Source: an uncultured Bacillaceae bacterium
GTDB lineage: Bacteria; Bacillota; Bacilli; Bacillales; Caldibacillaceae
Direction: 5' to 3'
Assembly (NCBI GenBank): GCA_937951955.1
Contig: CALGAD010000039.1
Location: forward strand, 1 to 21,113
DNA: 21,113 nt
Positions 13,139 to 21,113 of this stretch are shown here, one piece after another; positions within the stretch are counted from its first letter, which is position 1, and each line of letters starts with the position of its first letter. The notes beneath the pieces are model-generated. The model searched no databases. It was not told the origin of the DNA and saw only the letters and a list, made by a program, of their open reading frames with translations. The translations under genes were made by a program, and so were the position numbers.

Positions 13139-16100
13139 TTGCTAGATGTCAATAATTTTGAATATATGAAGATTGGTCTTGCATCACCTGATAAAATTCG
13201 TTCGTGGTCACACGGGGAAGTAAAAAAACCGGAAACGATCAATTACCGTACATTGAAACCAGAAAAAGACGGGCTATTTTGCGAACGAATTTTTGGTCCA
13301 ACAAAGGACTGGGAATGCCATTGCGGTAAATATAAACGTGTGCGCTATAAAGGGGTAGTTTGTGATCGTTGTGGTGTCGAAGTAACCCGTTCGAAAGTGC
13401 GTAGAGAAAGAATGGGCCATATTGAACTGGCAACCCCTGTTTCACATATATGGTATTTTAAAGGGATTCCAAGCCGGATGGGACTTATCCTCGATATGTC
13501 CCCCCGGGCTCTGGAAGAAGTGATTTACTTTGCCTCTTATGTGGTTACAGAACCCGGCAATACGCCGCTGGAGAAAAAACAATTATTGTCAGAAAAAGAA
13601 TATCGTCATTATCGGGAAAAGTACGGCAATAAATTCCAGGCTGGAATGGGAGCCGAGGCGATCAAAAAGTTATTGCAAGATATTGATTTAGATAAAGAAA
13701 GTGAAGCGCTCCGGGAAGAGTTGAAAACTGCCCAGGGACAAAGACGTTCCCGTGCCATTAAACGACTGGAAGTCATTGAAGCGTTCCGCAACTCCGGCAA
13801 CAAACCGGAATGGATGATTTTAGACGTATTACCGGTTATTCCACCCGAATTGCGACCGATGGTGCAACTTGATGGTGGCCGCTTTGCAACGTCAGATTTG
13901 AACGACTTATATCGCCGGGTGATTAACCGTAATAACCGGTTAAAACGCCTCCTTGACCTCGGAGCACCGAGCATCATCGTTCAAAACGAAAAGAGAATGT
14001 TACAAGAAGCGGTTGATGCTTTGATCGATAACGGACGTCGCGGTCGCCCGGTCACAGGGCCGGGTAACCGTCCATTAAAATCCCTTTCCCATATGTTGAA
14101 AGGGAAACAAGGACGTTTCCGGCAAAACTTGCTCGGAAAACGGGTTGATTATTCCGGTCGTTCCGTTATCGTTGTCGGTCCGAATTTGAAAATGTATCAA
14201 TGCGGACTGCCGAAAGAAATGGCTATTGAATTGTTCAAGCCGTTCGTTATGAAAGAATTAGTAGAGCGCGGTCTCGCTCATAATATTAAGTCGGCTAAAC
14301 GGAAAATCGAGCGACTGCAGCCGGAAATTTGGGATGTTTTAGAAGATGTGATCAAAGAACATCCTGTTCTCTTGAACCGGGCCCCTACCTTGCACAGACT
14401 TGGAATTCAAGCCTTTGAACCTGTTCTTGTAGAAGGTAAGGCGATTCGTCTGCACCCGCTTGTCTGTACGGCTTATAATGCTGACTTTGACGGGGACCAA
14501 ATGGCTGTTCACGTACCGCTTTCAGCTGAAGCACAAGCTGAAGCTCGTGTGTTAATGCTGGCGGCCCAAAACATTTTGAATCCAAAAGACGGAAAACCGG
14601 TAGTTACCCCGTCCCAGGACATGGTATTAGGTAACTATTACTTAACTCTGGAGCGAAAAAATGCTATCGGTGAAGGGATGGTCTTTAAAGATCGGGACGA
14701 AGCATTGCTCGCTTACCAAAATGGCTATGTCCATTTACACACAAGAGTGGCGGTACATGCTGGTTCTTTGAACAATCCAACATTCACCGAAGAGCAAAAC
14801 AAAAAACTCTTGTTAACAACAATCGGTAAGTTGATCTTTAATTCCATTTTGCCGGAATCATTCCCTTACTTGAACGAGCCAACGAAAGAAAACCTGGAAA
14901 ACCGGACACCGGATAAGTACTTTATCTCAACTTCAGAAAACGTAAAAGAAGTGCTTGCACAAAGAGAATTAGTACCACCATTCAAGAAAGGTTTTCTCGG
15001 CGATATCATCGCCCAGGTCTTCAAGCGGTATAAGATTACCGAAACATCGAAGATGCTGGATAATCTGAAAGATTTAGGATTCCATATTTCTACAAAAGCC
15101 GGCATCACCATCGGTATTTCCGATATTATTGTTCTTCCAGAAAAAGACAAAATCCTGGAAGAGGCCCAGAAGAAAGTCGATAATGTACAAAAGCAATTTA
15201 GAAGAGGTTTAATCACGGAAGATGAACGCTATGACCGGGTTATTTCCATCTGGAGTGCAGCGAAAGATGACATTCAAGAAAAACTGATGGAATCTCTGGA
15301 TAACTTCAACCCGATCTTCATGATGAGTGATTCGGGTGCCCGTGGAAACGCGTCGAACTTTACCCAGCTGGCAGGGATGCGTGGGCTCATGGCAAACCCG
15401 GCCGGTCGGATTATTGAACTTCCGATTAAATCGAGCTTCCGTGAAGGACTATCCGTGCAAGAATACTTTATTTCTACCCACGGGGCCCGGAAAGGTCTTG
15501 CCGACACCGCGCTTAAGACTGCGGACTCGGGTTATCTAACCCGCCGTCTCGTTGATGTTGCGCAAGACGTTATCGTCCGTGAAGAAGATTGCGGAACCGA
15601 TCGCGGAATCTTAATCGGGCCGATTATGGATGGCACGGAAGTCATCGAAAGTCTGGAAGAGCGTCTCGTTGGTCGCTACACAAGAAAAACCGTACGTCAT
15701 CCTGAAACAGGCGAAGTGATCATCGGCGCAAATGAATTGATTACCGATGATATCGCCAGAAAAATTACCGCAGCCGGGATCGAAAAGGTATGGATTCGTT
15801 CTGCCTTCACATGTAATACGCGGCATGGGGTATGTAAGAAGTGTTACGGCATCAACCTGGCAACGGGTGATGAAGTAGAAGTCGGTGAAGCTGTCGGTAT
15901 TATTGCCGCTCAATCCATCGGTGAACCGGGTACCCAGTTAACGATGCGTACCTTCCATACCGGTGGGGTAGCTGGTGATGATATCACTCAAGGTCTACCG
16001 CGTGTTCAAGAATTATTTGAAGCGCGGAACCCGAAAGGATATGCGCCGATTTCTGAAATTGATGGCGAAGTCGTTTCTATCGACGAAGGCAAGGATCGCC

Positions 16101-16735
16101 AGTTAGAAATCACCATTGCCGGCAGTGTGGAGACGAAATCGTATCTTGTACCGTATACATCCCGCCTGAAAGTCGAAGTGGGCGATAAAGTCTCAAGAGG
16201 CGATGCCTTGATCGAAGGTTCCATCGATCCAAAAGAACTGCTACAGGCCAGGGATGTCACTTCGGCACAAGAGTACTTGCTCCATGAAGTTCAAAAAGTA
16301 TATCGGATGCAAGGGGTTGAAATCGGGGATAAACACATCGAAGTAATGGTACGGCAAATGCTCAGAAAGGTCAGAATCATCGACTCCGGTGATACCGACC
16401 TGCTACCGGGTACATTGCTTGATATCAACCATTTCACCGATACGAACGAAAAATATATCCTTGAAGGAAAGACCCCTGCTACAGGTCGTCCAGTTCTATT
16501 AGGTATCACGAAAGCATCCCTTGAGACGGATTCCTTCTTATCTGCCGCTTCTTTCCAGGAAACGACACGGGTATTGACGGATGCCGCCATCAAAGGCAAA
16601 GAAGATCCGTTAATCGGTCTGAAGGAAAACGTCATTATCGGAAAACTCGTTCCGGCTGGAACCGGGATGATGAGATACCGCAAAACGGAACCGGAAAAAG
16701 TCAAACAACAACAAGAACCGGTAACAGCGGAATAA
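13139..16735 (+). CDS. rpoC: RNA polymerase beta' subunit
   Basis: Largest catalytic subunit, forming the clamp and holding the catalytic Mg2+. The 1198-residue protein matches B. subtilis RpoC. The N-terminal zinc ribbon has C60, C62, C75 and C78. The second zinc site has C818, C892, C899 and C902. The metal-binding NADFDGDQM places D449, D451 and D453 at the active site. The trigger loop/bridge helix region is intact (MRGLMANPAGRIIELPIKSS and EYFISTHGARKGLADTALKT). The start is TTG 13139 with AGGAGG (13125-13130) eight bases upstream, giving MLDVNNFEYM as in B. subtilis. It ends before a 14-bp stem-loop at 16764-16800. Confidence 0.98.
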   Translation: MLDVNNFEYMKIGLASPDKIRSWSHGEVKKPETINYRTLKPEKDGLFCERIFGPTKDWECHCGKYKRVRYKGVVCDRCGVEVTRSKVRRERMGHIELATPVSHIWYFKGIPSRMGLILDMSPRALEEVIYFASYVVTEPGNTPLEKKQLLSEKEYRHYREKYGNKFQAGMGAEAIKKLLQDIDLDKESEALREELKTAQGQRRSRAIKRLEVIEAFRNSGNKPEWMILDVLPVIPPELRPMVQLDGGRFATSDLNDLYRRVINRNNRLKRLLDLGAPSIIVQNEKRMLQEAVDALIDNGRRGRPVTGPGNRPLKSLSHMLKGKQGRFRQNLLGKRVDYSGRSVIVVGPNLKMYQCGLPKEMAIELFKPFVMKELVERGLAHNIKSAKRKIERLQPEIWDVLEDVIKEHPVLLNRAPTLHRLGIQAFEPVLVEGKAIRLHPLVCTAYNADFDGDQMAVHVPLSAEAQAEARVLMLAAQNILNPKDGKPVVTPSQDMVLGNYYLTLERKNAIGEGMVFKDRDEALLAYQNGYVHLHTRVAVHAGSLNNPTFTEEQNKKLLLTTIGKLIFNSILPESFPYLNEPTKENLENRTPDKYFISTSENVKEVLAQRELVPPFKKGFLGDIIAQVFKRYKITETSKMLDNLKDLGFHISTKAGITIGISDIIVLPEKDKILEEAQKKVDNVQKQFRRGLITEDERYDRVISIWSAAKDDIQEKLMESLDNFNPIFMMSDSGARGNASNFTQLAGMRGLMANPAGRIIELPIKSSFREGLSVQEYFISTHGARKGLADTALKTADSGYLTRRLVDVAQDVIVREEDCGTDRGILIGPIMDGTEVIESLEERLVGRYTRKTVRHPETGEVIIGANELITDDIARKITAAGIEKVWIRSAFTCNTRHGVCKKCYGINLATGDEVEVGEAVGIIAAQSIGEPGTQLTMRTFHTGGVAGDDITQGLPRVQELFEARNPKGYAPISEIDGEVVSIDEGKDRQLEITIAGSVETKSYLVPYTSRLKVEVGDKVSRGDALIEGSIDPKELLQARDVTSAQEYLLHEVQKVYRMQGVEIGDKHIEVMVRQMLRKVRIIDSGDTDLLPGTLLDINHFTDTNEKYILEGKTPATGRPVLLGITKASLETDSFLSAASFQETTRVLTDAAIKGKEDPLIGLKENVIIGKLVPAGTGMMRYRKTEPEKVKQQQEPVTAE

Positions 16736-16763
16736 TTCGCTGTGCCGATCTTGCTAAAAAATT

Positions 16764-16800
16764 ACCGTCTGAAAAGGGGGTTGCTTCCTTTTCAGACGGT
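16764..16800 (+). terminator. Long stem-loop ending the rpoBC unit
   Basis: ACCGTCTGAAAAGG (16764-16777) and CCTTTTCAGACGGT (16787-16800) form a perfect 14-bp stem with a 9-base loop. The following sequence GTTATTTC is a poor T-run, so it may be a weak terminator or mainly a 3'-end stabiliser. Confidence 0.7.
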
Positions 16801-16830
16801 GTTATTTCAATAGTGCAGCACAAAATTTTA

Positions 16831-16859
16831 TTGACATCGGAATTTCAAGATGCTAATAT
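16831..16859 (+). promoter_or_regulatory. str operon promoter before rplGB
   Basis: TTGACA (16831-16836), a 17-base spacer and TAATAT (16854-16859), with the extended TG at 16851-16852. Initiation is expected near 16866, about 38 bases before rplGB. Confidence 0.8.
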
Positions 16860-16903
16860 ATTTTAGGTGATTCATAAACCTGTGACTTTGGAGGATATGT
16901 ACC

Positions 16904-17152
16904 ATGTCTTATGAAAAAGTCAAACAGGCTAAAACAATTAAAATTGGTACAAAACAAACAGCAAAGGCTCTGAAATCCGGTGTTTGTAAAGAAATTGTGC
17001 TTGCTAAAGATGCCGACCAAAAGCTGGTCGAAGAGTTAGAAGCGTTAGCGAAGGAACAAAATGTTCCCATCCATTACGTAGACTCGATGAAGGCATTAGG
17101 CAAAGCATCCCGGATACAGGTTGGAGCAGCCGCTGTTGCTATCATTGAATGA
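16904..17152 (+). CDS. rplGB: K-turn RNA-binding protein of the L7Ae family (YbxF, L7Ae-like)
   Basis: Small protein of the L7Ae/L30e superfamily; the B. subtilis homologue YbxF binds kink-turn RNA. At 82 residues it has the same length as YbxF. The N-terminal helix-loop IGTKQTAKALKSG supplies the G-x-K-Q-T-x-K-A-L residues that meet the kink-turn. VLAKDADQKLVEELEALA and the C-terminal LGKASRIQVGAAAVAI complete the fold. Start ATG 16904 has GGAGG (16890-16894). It is the first gene of the str operon as in B. subtilis (ybxF-rpsL-rpsG-fusA-tufA). An intrinsic terminator separates it from rpsL. Whether it is a ribosomal component or a regulator of nearby RNA structures is not shown. Confidence 0.92.
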   Translation: MSYEKVKQAKTIKIGTKQTAKALKSGVCKEIVLAKDADQKLVEELEALAKEQNVPIHYVDSMKALGKASRIQVGAAAVAIIE

Positions 17153-17153
17153 T

Positions 17154-17186
17154 AAAGTCTGTAGTAAAACTACAAGCTTTATTTTT
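17154..17186 (+). terminator. Intrinsic terminator between rplGB and rpsL
   Basis: Twelve-base arms 17154-17165 and 17169-17180 pair at eleven positions (one C/A mismatch, one wobble) around an AAA loop, with TTTTT at 17182-17186. The stem begins two bases after the rplGB stop. I see no convincing promoter between it and rpsL, so it must be leaky or regulated. Confidence 0.75.
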
Positions 17187-17248
17187 GTCAAAAAATGAAC
17201 CACCTGGATGTGTGGGCTTAAGAATCTACCAGGAAAGGAGGAAAAATC

Positions 17249-17668
17249 ATGCCTACAATTAACCAACTTGTTCGCAAACCGCGTAAAAAAGTGGTTTATA
17301 AATCAAAATCACCAGCTTTAGGTAAAGGGTACAACAGCTTTAAAAAGGAACTTACTAACGTGGCATCACCGCAAAAACGTGGTGTCTGCACCCGTGTTGG
17401 TACAATGACACCGAAGAAACCGAACTCTGCTTTGCGGAAATACGCTCGTGTGCGTTTGTCCAACGGTATCGAGGTAACAGCTTATATTCCTGGAATTGGA
17501 CATAACTTGCAAGAACACAGCGTTGTTTTAATTCGCGGTGGCCGGGTAAAAGACTTGCCTGGTGTTCGTTACCATATTGTTCGTGGTGCCCTTGATACAG
17601 CCGGTGTAGAAGGACGTATGCAAGGTCGCTCCAAATACGGAACGAAGAAACCGAAAGAAAAGAAATAA
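17249..17668 (+). CDS. rpsL: 30S ribosomal protein S12
   Basis: Decoding-centre protein that sets translational accuracy. The 139-residue protein has the family's PTINQLVRKPRK start, the conserved loop TMTPKKPNSALRKYARVRLS and the loop RGGRVKDLPGVRYHIVRG. Lysines at the positions where streptomycin-resistance changes are known (K56 and K101, B. subtilis numbering) are present, so a streptomycin-sensitive form is predicted. SD AGGAAAGGAGG (17231-17241) precedes ATG 17249. rpsG follows after 50 bases. Confidence 0.98.
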   Translation: MPTINQLVRKPRKKVVYKSKSPALGKGYNSFKKELTNVASPQKRGVCTRVGTMTPKKPNSALRKYARVRLSNGIEVTAYIPGIGHNLQEHSVVLIRGGRVKDLPGVRYHIVRGALDTAGVEGRMQGRSKYGTKKPKEKK

Positions 17669-17718
17669 TAGATATAAGATGAAATGTTTATACGTTATAA
17701 CAGAAAGGAGGAATATGC

Positions 17719-18189
17719 ATGCCTCGTAAAGGTCCTGTACCGAAAAGAGATGTGTTACCTGATCCGATTTACAATTCTAAACTAGTTACCCGTCTCATTA
17801 ATAAATTAATGATCGATGGTAAAAAAGCGAAAGCTGAAAGAATCTTATACGATGCTTTCGATATTATTCGTGAACGCTCCGGAAAAGATCCGATGGAAGT
17901 GTTTGAACAGGCATTGAAAAATGTCATGCCTTTACTAGAAGTTCGCGCACGTCGTGTTGGTGGTGCGAACTACCAGGTTCCGATGGAAGTACGTCCGGAA
18001 CGTCGCGTTACATTAGGGCTACGCTGGATTGTCAATTACGCACGCCTTCGTGGTGAAAAGACGATGCAAGAGCGTCTTGCCAATGAAATTATGGATGCCG
18101 CAAACAATACCGGTGCTTCCGTGAAAAAACGTGAGGACACCCACAAAATGGCTGAAGCCAACAAGGCATTCGCACACTATCGCTGGTAA
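17719..18189 (+). CDS. rpsG: 30S ribosomal protein S7
   Basis: Primary 16S rRNA-binding protein that nucleates the 3' domain (head) and lines the E site. In E. coli it also represses translation of the str operon. The 156-residue protein begins MPRKGPVPKRDVLPDPIYNS and carries the signature LMIDGKKAKAERILYDAF. The beta-hairpin region VRARRVGGANYQVPMEVRPE and a helical C-terminus (VKKREDTHKMAEANKAFAHY) follow. ATG 17719 has SD AAAGGAGGA (17704-17712). An out-of-frame ATG at 17715 is not used. Length is normal for Bacilli. Confidence 0.98.
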   Translation: MPRKGPVPKRDVLPDPIYNSKLVTRLINKLMIDGKKAKAERILYDAFDIIRERSGKDPMEVFEQALKNVMPLLEVRARRVGGANYQVPMEVRPERRVTLGLRWIVNYARLRGEKTMQERLANEIMDAANNTGASVKKREDTHKMAEANKAFAHYRW

Positions 18190-18256
18190 TCATATATCAG
18201 TTGCCTAACATATTTAGCAATTAACATCGATTAATAAAAAGGAAGGAGAAAGAGGA

Positions 18257-20335
18257 ATGCCGAGAGAGTTCTCCTTAGAAAAAACAAGAAACATCGGTAT
18301 CATGGCTCACATTGATGCCGGAAAAACAACAACAACAGAACGTATCTTGTTCTACACGGGAAGAATCCATAAAGTTGGTGAAACCCATGAAGGGGCTTCC
18401 CAAATGGACTGGATGGAACAAGAGCAAGAGCGCGGCATCACAATTACTTCAGCTGCTACAACGGCACAATGGAAAGGTCACCGGGTCAATATCATCGACA
18501 CACCTGGACACGTGGACTTCACCGTTGAAGTTGAGCGTTCCTTGCGCGTGTTAGACGGTGCCATTACCGTTCTTGATGCGCAATCCGGGGTTGAACCACA
18601 AACTGAAACCGTATGGCGTCAAGCTGATACGTACGGTGTGCCACGTATCGTATTCATTAATAAAATGGATAAAATCGGTGCTGACTTCCTTTATGCCGTC
18701 AGTACGTTACATGATCGTTTAGGTGCCAATGCACACCCTGTGCAGCTTCCTCTTGGTGCGGAAGATGAATTCAAGGGTTGTATCGACTTGCTTGAAATGC
18801 AAGCTCATTTCTATCTAGACGATCTAGGAACAAAAGAAGAGGCCCAACCAATTCCTGACGAGTACAAAGAGCAAGCGGAAGAGTACCGCAACAAATTAAT
18901 CGAAGCTCTGGCCGATCATGACGAAGAAGTCATGATGAAATATCTCGAAGGTGAAGAACTCACAGTCGAGGAATTGAAAAAAGCCATCCGGAAAGCAACC
19001 ATTTCAGGTGAATTCTTCCCTGTATTTTGTGGTTCTGCCTTTAAAAACAAAGGTGTACAATTATTGTTAGATGGTGTCATTGACTACTTACCATCACCGC
19101 TTGATGTTCCTGCGATTAAGGGTGTCAATCCGGAAACTGATGAAGAAGTTATCCGTGAGTCTGATGATAATGCACCGTTTGCTGCATTAGCATTTAAAGT
19201 TATGACCGATCCTTATGTCGGTAAATTAACCTTCTTCCGTGTATACTCCGGTACATTACAATCAGGTTCATACGTATTGAACTCCACGAAGAACAAGCGG
19301 GAACGGATTGGACGTATTCTACAAATGCACGCCAATCACCGCGAAGAAATCTCAGAAGTTTATGCAGGGGATATTGCTGCTGCAGTAGGTTTAAAGGATA
19401 CAGTAACCGGCGATACTCTATGTGATGATAAAGCAAAAGTAGTTCTCGAATCCATGGAATTCCCTGAACCGGTTATTTCTGTTGCCATTGAACCGAAATC
19501 AAAAGCAGACCAGGATAAAATGTCCACCGCATTACAAAAACTTCAAGAAGAAGACCCGACATTCCGTGCACATACGGATCCTGAAACAGGACAAACGATT
19601 ATCGAAGGAATGGGCGAACTTCACCTCGACGTTATCGTTGACCGTATGAAACGGGAATTCAAGGTCGAAGCCAATGTTGGTGCACCACAAGTTGCCTACA
19701 GAGAAACCTTTACAAAATCGGCACAAGTGGAAGGAAAATTCATCCGTCAATCCGGTGGTCGTGGTCAATACGGTCACGTATGGGTCGAATTCTCACCGAA
19801 CGAACCTGGAAAAGGCTTCGAATTCGAAAATGCCATTGTCGGTGGGGTCGTGCCAAAAGAATACATCCCTGCTGTTCAAGCTGGTATTGAAGACGCCATG
19901 CAAAATGGTGTACTCGCTGGCTATCCAGTCGTCGATATCAAAGCAAAACTATATGATGGTTCATACCACGATGTCGACTCCAGTGAAATGGCCTTTAAGA
20001 TTGCCGGTTCCATGGCATTACGGGCTGCAGCAGAAAAATGTGCTCCTGTATTGCTCGAACCAATCATGAAGGTCGAAGTAACGATCCCTGAAGAATATCT
20101 AGGGGACATCATGGGTAACATCACATCCCGTCGTGGACACATCGAAGGGATGGAAGCCCGCGGTAATGGTCAAGTTGTCACCGCCATGGTTCCACTTGCA
20201 GAAATGTTTGGTTATGCAACAACCTTGCGTTCACAAACACAAGGCCGTGGAACATTCACGATGGTATTTGACCATTACGAAGAAGTACCTAAATCCATCG
20301 CTGATGAAATTATCAAAAAAAATAGCGGTGAATGA
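18257..20335 (+). CDS. fusA: Elongation factor G
   Basis: Translational GTPase that drives mRNA-tRNA translocation and, with RRF, ribosome recycling. The 692-residue protein has the G domain with G1 AHIDAGKT (17-24), G3 DTPGH (81-85), G4 NKMDK (135-139) and G5 GSAFKN. Domains II to V follow, including GELHLDVIVDRMKREF, GGRGQYGHVWVEFSP and LGDIMGNITSRRGHIEGME. Its length equals the canonical bacterial form, not a tetracycline-protection protein or EF-G2. The SD GGAAGGAGAAAGAGG (18241-18255) precedes ATG 18257. The gene lies 67 bases after rpsG in the str operon. Confidence 0.98.
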   Translation: MPREFSLEKTRNIGIMAHIDAGKTTTTERILFYTGRIHKVGETHEGASQMDWMEQEQERGITITSAATTAQWKGHRVNIIDTPGHVDFTVEVERSLRVLDGAITVLDAQSGVEPQTETVWRQADTYGVPRIVFINKMDKIGADFLYAVSTLHDRLGANAHPVQLPLGAEDEFKGCIDLLEMQAHFYLDDLGTKEEAQPIPDEYKEQAEEYRNKLIEALADHDEEVMMKYLEGEELTVEELKKAIRKATISGEFFPVFCGSAFKNKGVQLLLDGVIDYLPSPLDVPAIKGVNPETDEEVIRESDDNAPFAALAFKVMTDPYVGKLTFFRVYSGTLQSGSYVLNSTKNKRERIGRILQMHANHREEISEVYAGDIAAAVGLKDTVTGDTLCDDKAKVVLESMEFPEPVISVAIEPKSKADQDKMSTALQKLQEEDPTFRAHTDPETGQTIIEGMGELHLDVIVDRMKREFKVEANVGAPQVAYRETFTKSAQVEGKFIRQSGGRGQYGHVWVEFSPNEPGKGFEFENAIVGGVVPKEYIPAVQAGIEDAMQNGVLAGYPVVDIKAKLYDGSYHDVDSSEMAFKIAGSMALRAAAEKCAPVLLEPIMKVEVTIPEEYLGDIMGNITSRRGHIEGMEARGNGQVVTAMVPLAEMFGYATTLRSQTQGRGTFTMVFDHYEEVPKSIADEIIKKNSGE

Positions 20336-20364
20336 TTGATTTTAGACACTTATTTTAGTATAAC
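20336..20364 (+). promoter_or_regulatory. tuf promoter
   Basis: TTGATT (20336-20341), a 17-base spacer and TATAAC (20359-20364, five of six), starting right after the fusA stop. A dyad ACACTTA (20346-20352)/TAAGTGT (20365-20371) brackets the -10 box. Initiation is expected near 20371. It would allow EF-Tu to be made in excess of the other str-operon products. Confidence 0.7.
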
Positions 20365-20380
20365 TAAGTGTAGGTTTACC

Positions 20381-20414
20381 GGTTGCTATAGAAGACTATT
20401 GTTCTGTAGCCGCC
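20381..20414 (+). other. Stem-loop in the tuf leader
   Basis: GGTTGCTATAGAA (20381-20393) pairs with TTCTGTAGCCGCC (20402-20414) at twelve of thirteen positions (two wobbles, one mismatch), with an 8-base loop. No T-run follows, so it is not an intrinsic terminator. It begins about ten bases after the predicted transcript start and could protect the 5' end of tuf mRNA or hinder RNA decay. Confidence 0.6.
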
Positions 20415-20464
20415 TTAAATATACTTTAAAAATATAAAATAATATTAAAGGAGGATAAATCCTA

Positions 20465-21113
20465 ATGGCTAAGCAAACTTTTGAACGCACAAAGCCACAC
20501 GTAAATATTGGAACAATCGGCCACGTTGACCATGGTAAAACAACGTTAACGGCTGCTATTACAACGGTCCTTGCAAAACACGGTGGTGCGGAAGCACGCG
20601 GATATGACCAAATCGACAAAGCTCCTGAAGAAAGAGAACGTGGAATCACCATTGCTACAACCCACGTTGAATACGAAACAGAAAACCGTCACTATGCTCA
20701 CGTTGACTGCCCTGGACACGCTGACTACGTTAAAAACATGATCACTGGTGCAGCTCAAATGGACGGTGCGATCTTAGTTGTTTCTGCAGCTGACGGTCCG
20801 ATGCCGCAAACACGTGAACACATCTTGCTTTCCCGTCAAGTAGGTGTTCCTTACATCGTTGTCTTCTTAAACAAAGTTGACATGGTTGATGACGAAGAAT
20901 TACTCGAATTAGTTGAAATGGAAGTTCGTGACTTATTAAGCGAATACGACTTCCCTGGTGACGATGTACCAGTCATCAAAGGTTCTGCCTTGAAAGCATT
21001 AGAAGGAGATGCTGAATACGAACAACGCATCTTAGAATTAATGGCTGCTGTTGACGAGTACATTCCTACACCTGAGCGTGAAGTTGACAAGCCGTTCATG
21101 ATGCCTGTTGAAG
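20465..21113 (+). CDS. tuf: Elongation factor Tu (3' end cut by window)
   Basis: GTPase that brings aminoacyl-tRNA to the ribosome. The first 216 codons are present, ending inside ...KPFMMPVE at the window edge; the full protein would be about 395 residues. The G domain shows GHVDHGKT (19-26), the switch I region APEERERGITIATTHVEY, DCPGH with catalytic H85 (81-85) and NKVD (136-139). The variable segment LAKHGGAEARGYDQID lacks the few extra residues of B. subtilis EF-Tu and resembles the Geobacillus form. ATG 20465 has SD AAAGGAGG (20447-20454). It follows fusA after 129 bases that hold its own promoter and a leader hairpin. Confidence 0.97.
   Translation, partial: MAKQTFERTKPHVNIGTIGHVDHGKTTLTAAITTVLAKHGGAEARGYDQIDKAPEERERGITIATTHVEYETENRHYAHVDCPGHADYVKNMITGAAQMDGAILVVSAADGPMPQTREHILLSRQVGVPYIVVFLNKVDMVDDEELLELVEMEVRDLLSEYDFPGDDVPVIKGSALKALEGDAEYEQRILELMAAVDEYIPTPEREVDKPFMMPVE

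Noticed and set aside
15327..15539. Other open frames inside rpoB, rpoC and fusA on both strands
   Set aside because: They lie in alternative frames of strongly conserved genes, lack SD boxes and show no family motifs.
17185..17213. Promoter before rpsL using TTGTCA (17185-17190)
   Set aside because: At 17-base spacing the -10 would be ATGTGT, a poor match, and the -35 overlaps the terminator T-run.
1..21113. A previously undescribed multi-gene system, mobile element or CRISPR array
   Set aside because: All genes match a conserved housekeeping cluster in expected order. I saw no transposase or integrase motifs, direct-repeat arrays, attachment sites, tRNA or rRNA genes, or an abrupt change in composition.

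Overview
The window is a contiguous piece of a Bacillaceae (Firmicutes) chromosome. Every protein gene lies on the + strand, in the classic order of the region carrying the RNA polymerase subunit and str-operon genes: cysE-cysS-mrnC-rlmB-rae1-sigH-secE-nusG-rplK-rplA-rplJ-rplL-(rsmC-like)-rpoB-rpoC-rplGB-rpsL-rpsG-fusA-tuf. Evidence for the lineage includes sigH between rae1 and secE, a cysteine T-box before cysE, a Bacillus-type L10 leader before rplJ, TTG starts for sigH, rpoB and rpoC, and strong Shine-Dalgarno (SD) boxes. Protein sequences are closely similar to remembered B. subtilis proteins. The compact EF-Tu N-terminal region recalls Geobacillus-like thermophilic or thermotolerant relatives, but I cannot name the genus.

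Layout. 1-205: a cysteine-specific T-box riboswitch, cut by the window start. 268-3997: a tightly packed run (overlaps or gaps of 1-3 bases) for cysteine synthesis (CysE), cysteine charging (CysS), 23S rRNA maturation (Mini-III), 23S rRNA methylation (RlmB) and ribosome-linked mRNA cleavage (Rae1). 4004-4724: sigma-H with its own sigma-A-type promoter. 4755-5949: secE and nusG. The usual rpmG is missing between sigH and secE, where only a doubtful remnant is seen. The 316-base secE-nusG gap is rich in promoter and terminator signals. 5961-8612: the L11-L1 and L10-L7/L12 genes, each pair with its own promoter and structured leader, closed by an intrinsic terminator after rplL. 8691-9293: an rRNA methyltransferase-like gene. 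9290-16800: promoter, leader, rpoB, rpoC and a 14-bp stem-loop. 16831-21113: the str operon, with rplGB (K-turn-binding protein), an internal terminator, rpsL, rpsG, fusA, and tuf with its own promoter. tuf is cut by the window end.

Together the genes supply transcription (RNA polymerase beta and beta', NusG, sigma-H), the ribosomal stalk and its base (L11, L10, L7/L12), L1, the decoding-centre proteins (S12, S7), elongation factors and rRNA processing. I found no mobile element, CRISPR array, tRNA, rRNA or accessory gene, and no credible undescribed multi-gene system. What deserves a second look lies in the leaders and gaps: a shared inverted repeat before nusG and rpoB, a promoter followed almost at once by a terminator before nusG, a possible rpmG relic, and several uncatalogued hairpins. 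All structures were paired by eye and no folding or database search was run.
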